Source: Ascaris suum
Taxonomy: Eukaryota > Nematoda > Chromadorea > Rhabditida > Ascarididae
DNA length: 64,000 nt
Direction: 5' to 3'
Assembly: GCA_013433145.1 (NCBI GenBank)
Contig: CM024177.1
Location: forward strand, 6,846,110 to 6,910,109
Shown: positions 63,736 to 64,000 of the stretch, piece after piece
How positions within the stretch are numbered: position 1 is the stretch's first letter
How the letters are laid out: each line of letters starts with the position of its first letter
Notes under the pieces: model-generated
The model's input: the letters and a program-made list of their open reading frames with translations, nothing else
The model's database searches: none
What the model was told of the DNA's origin: nothing
Made by a program: the position numbers and the translations under genes

Positions 63736-64000
63736 TGATAACCAAGAGGCGAGGAAGTTTTGCAGTCAATTGATAGATTAGATTTGTTGAATGAATGCTT
63801 CGTATTAGCGCCTTTATTGTTAGCTTAATGTATAGAGATGAGGTGAACACACTCGTTGCATATATGCTCACCGTATATGCAATGAAAGTAGACAGCAGCG
63901 AAACAATCTGAAAATGACTCTCTGAAGGCATCTATACCATCTCACTAGAAACTCGCCGCTTCGATCACTCATCGCGAGTTTTGGAAAATAACACGAAAAA
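63736..64000. promoter_or_regulatory. 5' flank of the bestrophin gene
   Basis: Upstream side of the bestrophin start codon (63735, minus strand), cut by the window end. An open minus frame here (to 63931) is in another frame than exon 1 and is not supported. No acceptor lies right before the ATG, so the 5' UTR appears to continue genomically. Confidence 0.4.

Overview
This looks like AT-rich nuclear DNA of a nematode. The evidence is genes cut into many short exons (23 to 255 nt) with GT..AG introns, a bestrophin whose N-terminus ([12 protein letters not shown]) and tail are of nematode type, a Patched-related fragment of the sort expanded in nematodes, and scattered remains of non-LTR and GIY-YIG retroelements. 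Long introns and many small exons would suit a rhabditine (strongylid-like) worm better than a compact-genome species, but I cannot name the organism.

Three genes could be rebuilt exon by exon, all on the minus strand. (1) 23.1-29.1 kb: clamp-loader subunit RFC4, nine exons, 342 aa, complete. (2) 32.3-43.0 kb: ER/Golgi zinc transporter of the ZIP7/KE4/Catsup family, twelve exons, 506 aa, complete, with a string of tiny His-rich exons. (3) 54.6-63.7 kb: bestrophin anion channel, eleven exons, about 488 aa, complete, including two tail exons. In all three the reading phases join without a gap and family motifs fall at the expected places. The genes have the same orientation but kilobases lie between them, so they do not look like an operon, and their functions (replication, zinc release, chloride conductance) are unrelated.

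Layout: 0-23 kb is almost free of recognisable genes. It holds a coding-like tandem repeat, a possible small secreted cationic peptide, a decayed reverse transcriptase, a tRNA-like relic and a few candidate exons near 16.5 and 20.5-21.8 kb. 23-43 kb holds RFC4 and ZIP7; a broken Patched-related fragment sits in RFC4 intron 1. 43.5-51 kb is an accessory patch with a GC-rich island, an L1-ORF1-like fragment, a tRNA-derived SINE-like piece beside a 169-bp (TA)n microsatellite, and an orphan GIY-YIG endonuclease domain. 51-54.6 kb is AT-rich and empty. 54.6 kb to the end is the bestrophin.

I found no CRISPR array, operon of accessory genes or clearly new multi-gene system. The points most worth a second look are the changed Ca2+-clasp residue and alternative tail of the bestrophin, the phase-0 His-exon series of ZIP7, the micro-exon and ultra-short introns at the end of RFC4, and the small secreted peptide ORF. 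All calls come from reading the sequence; no database search was possible.
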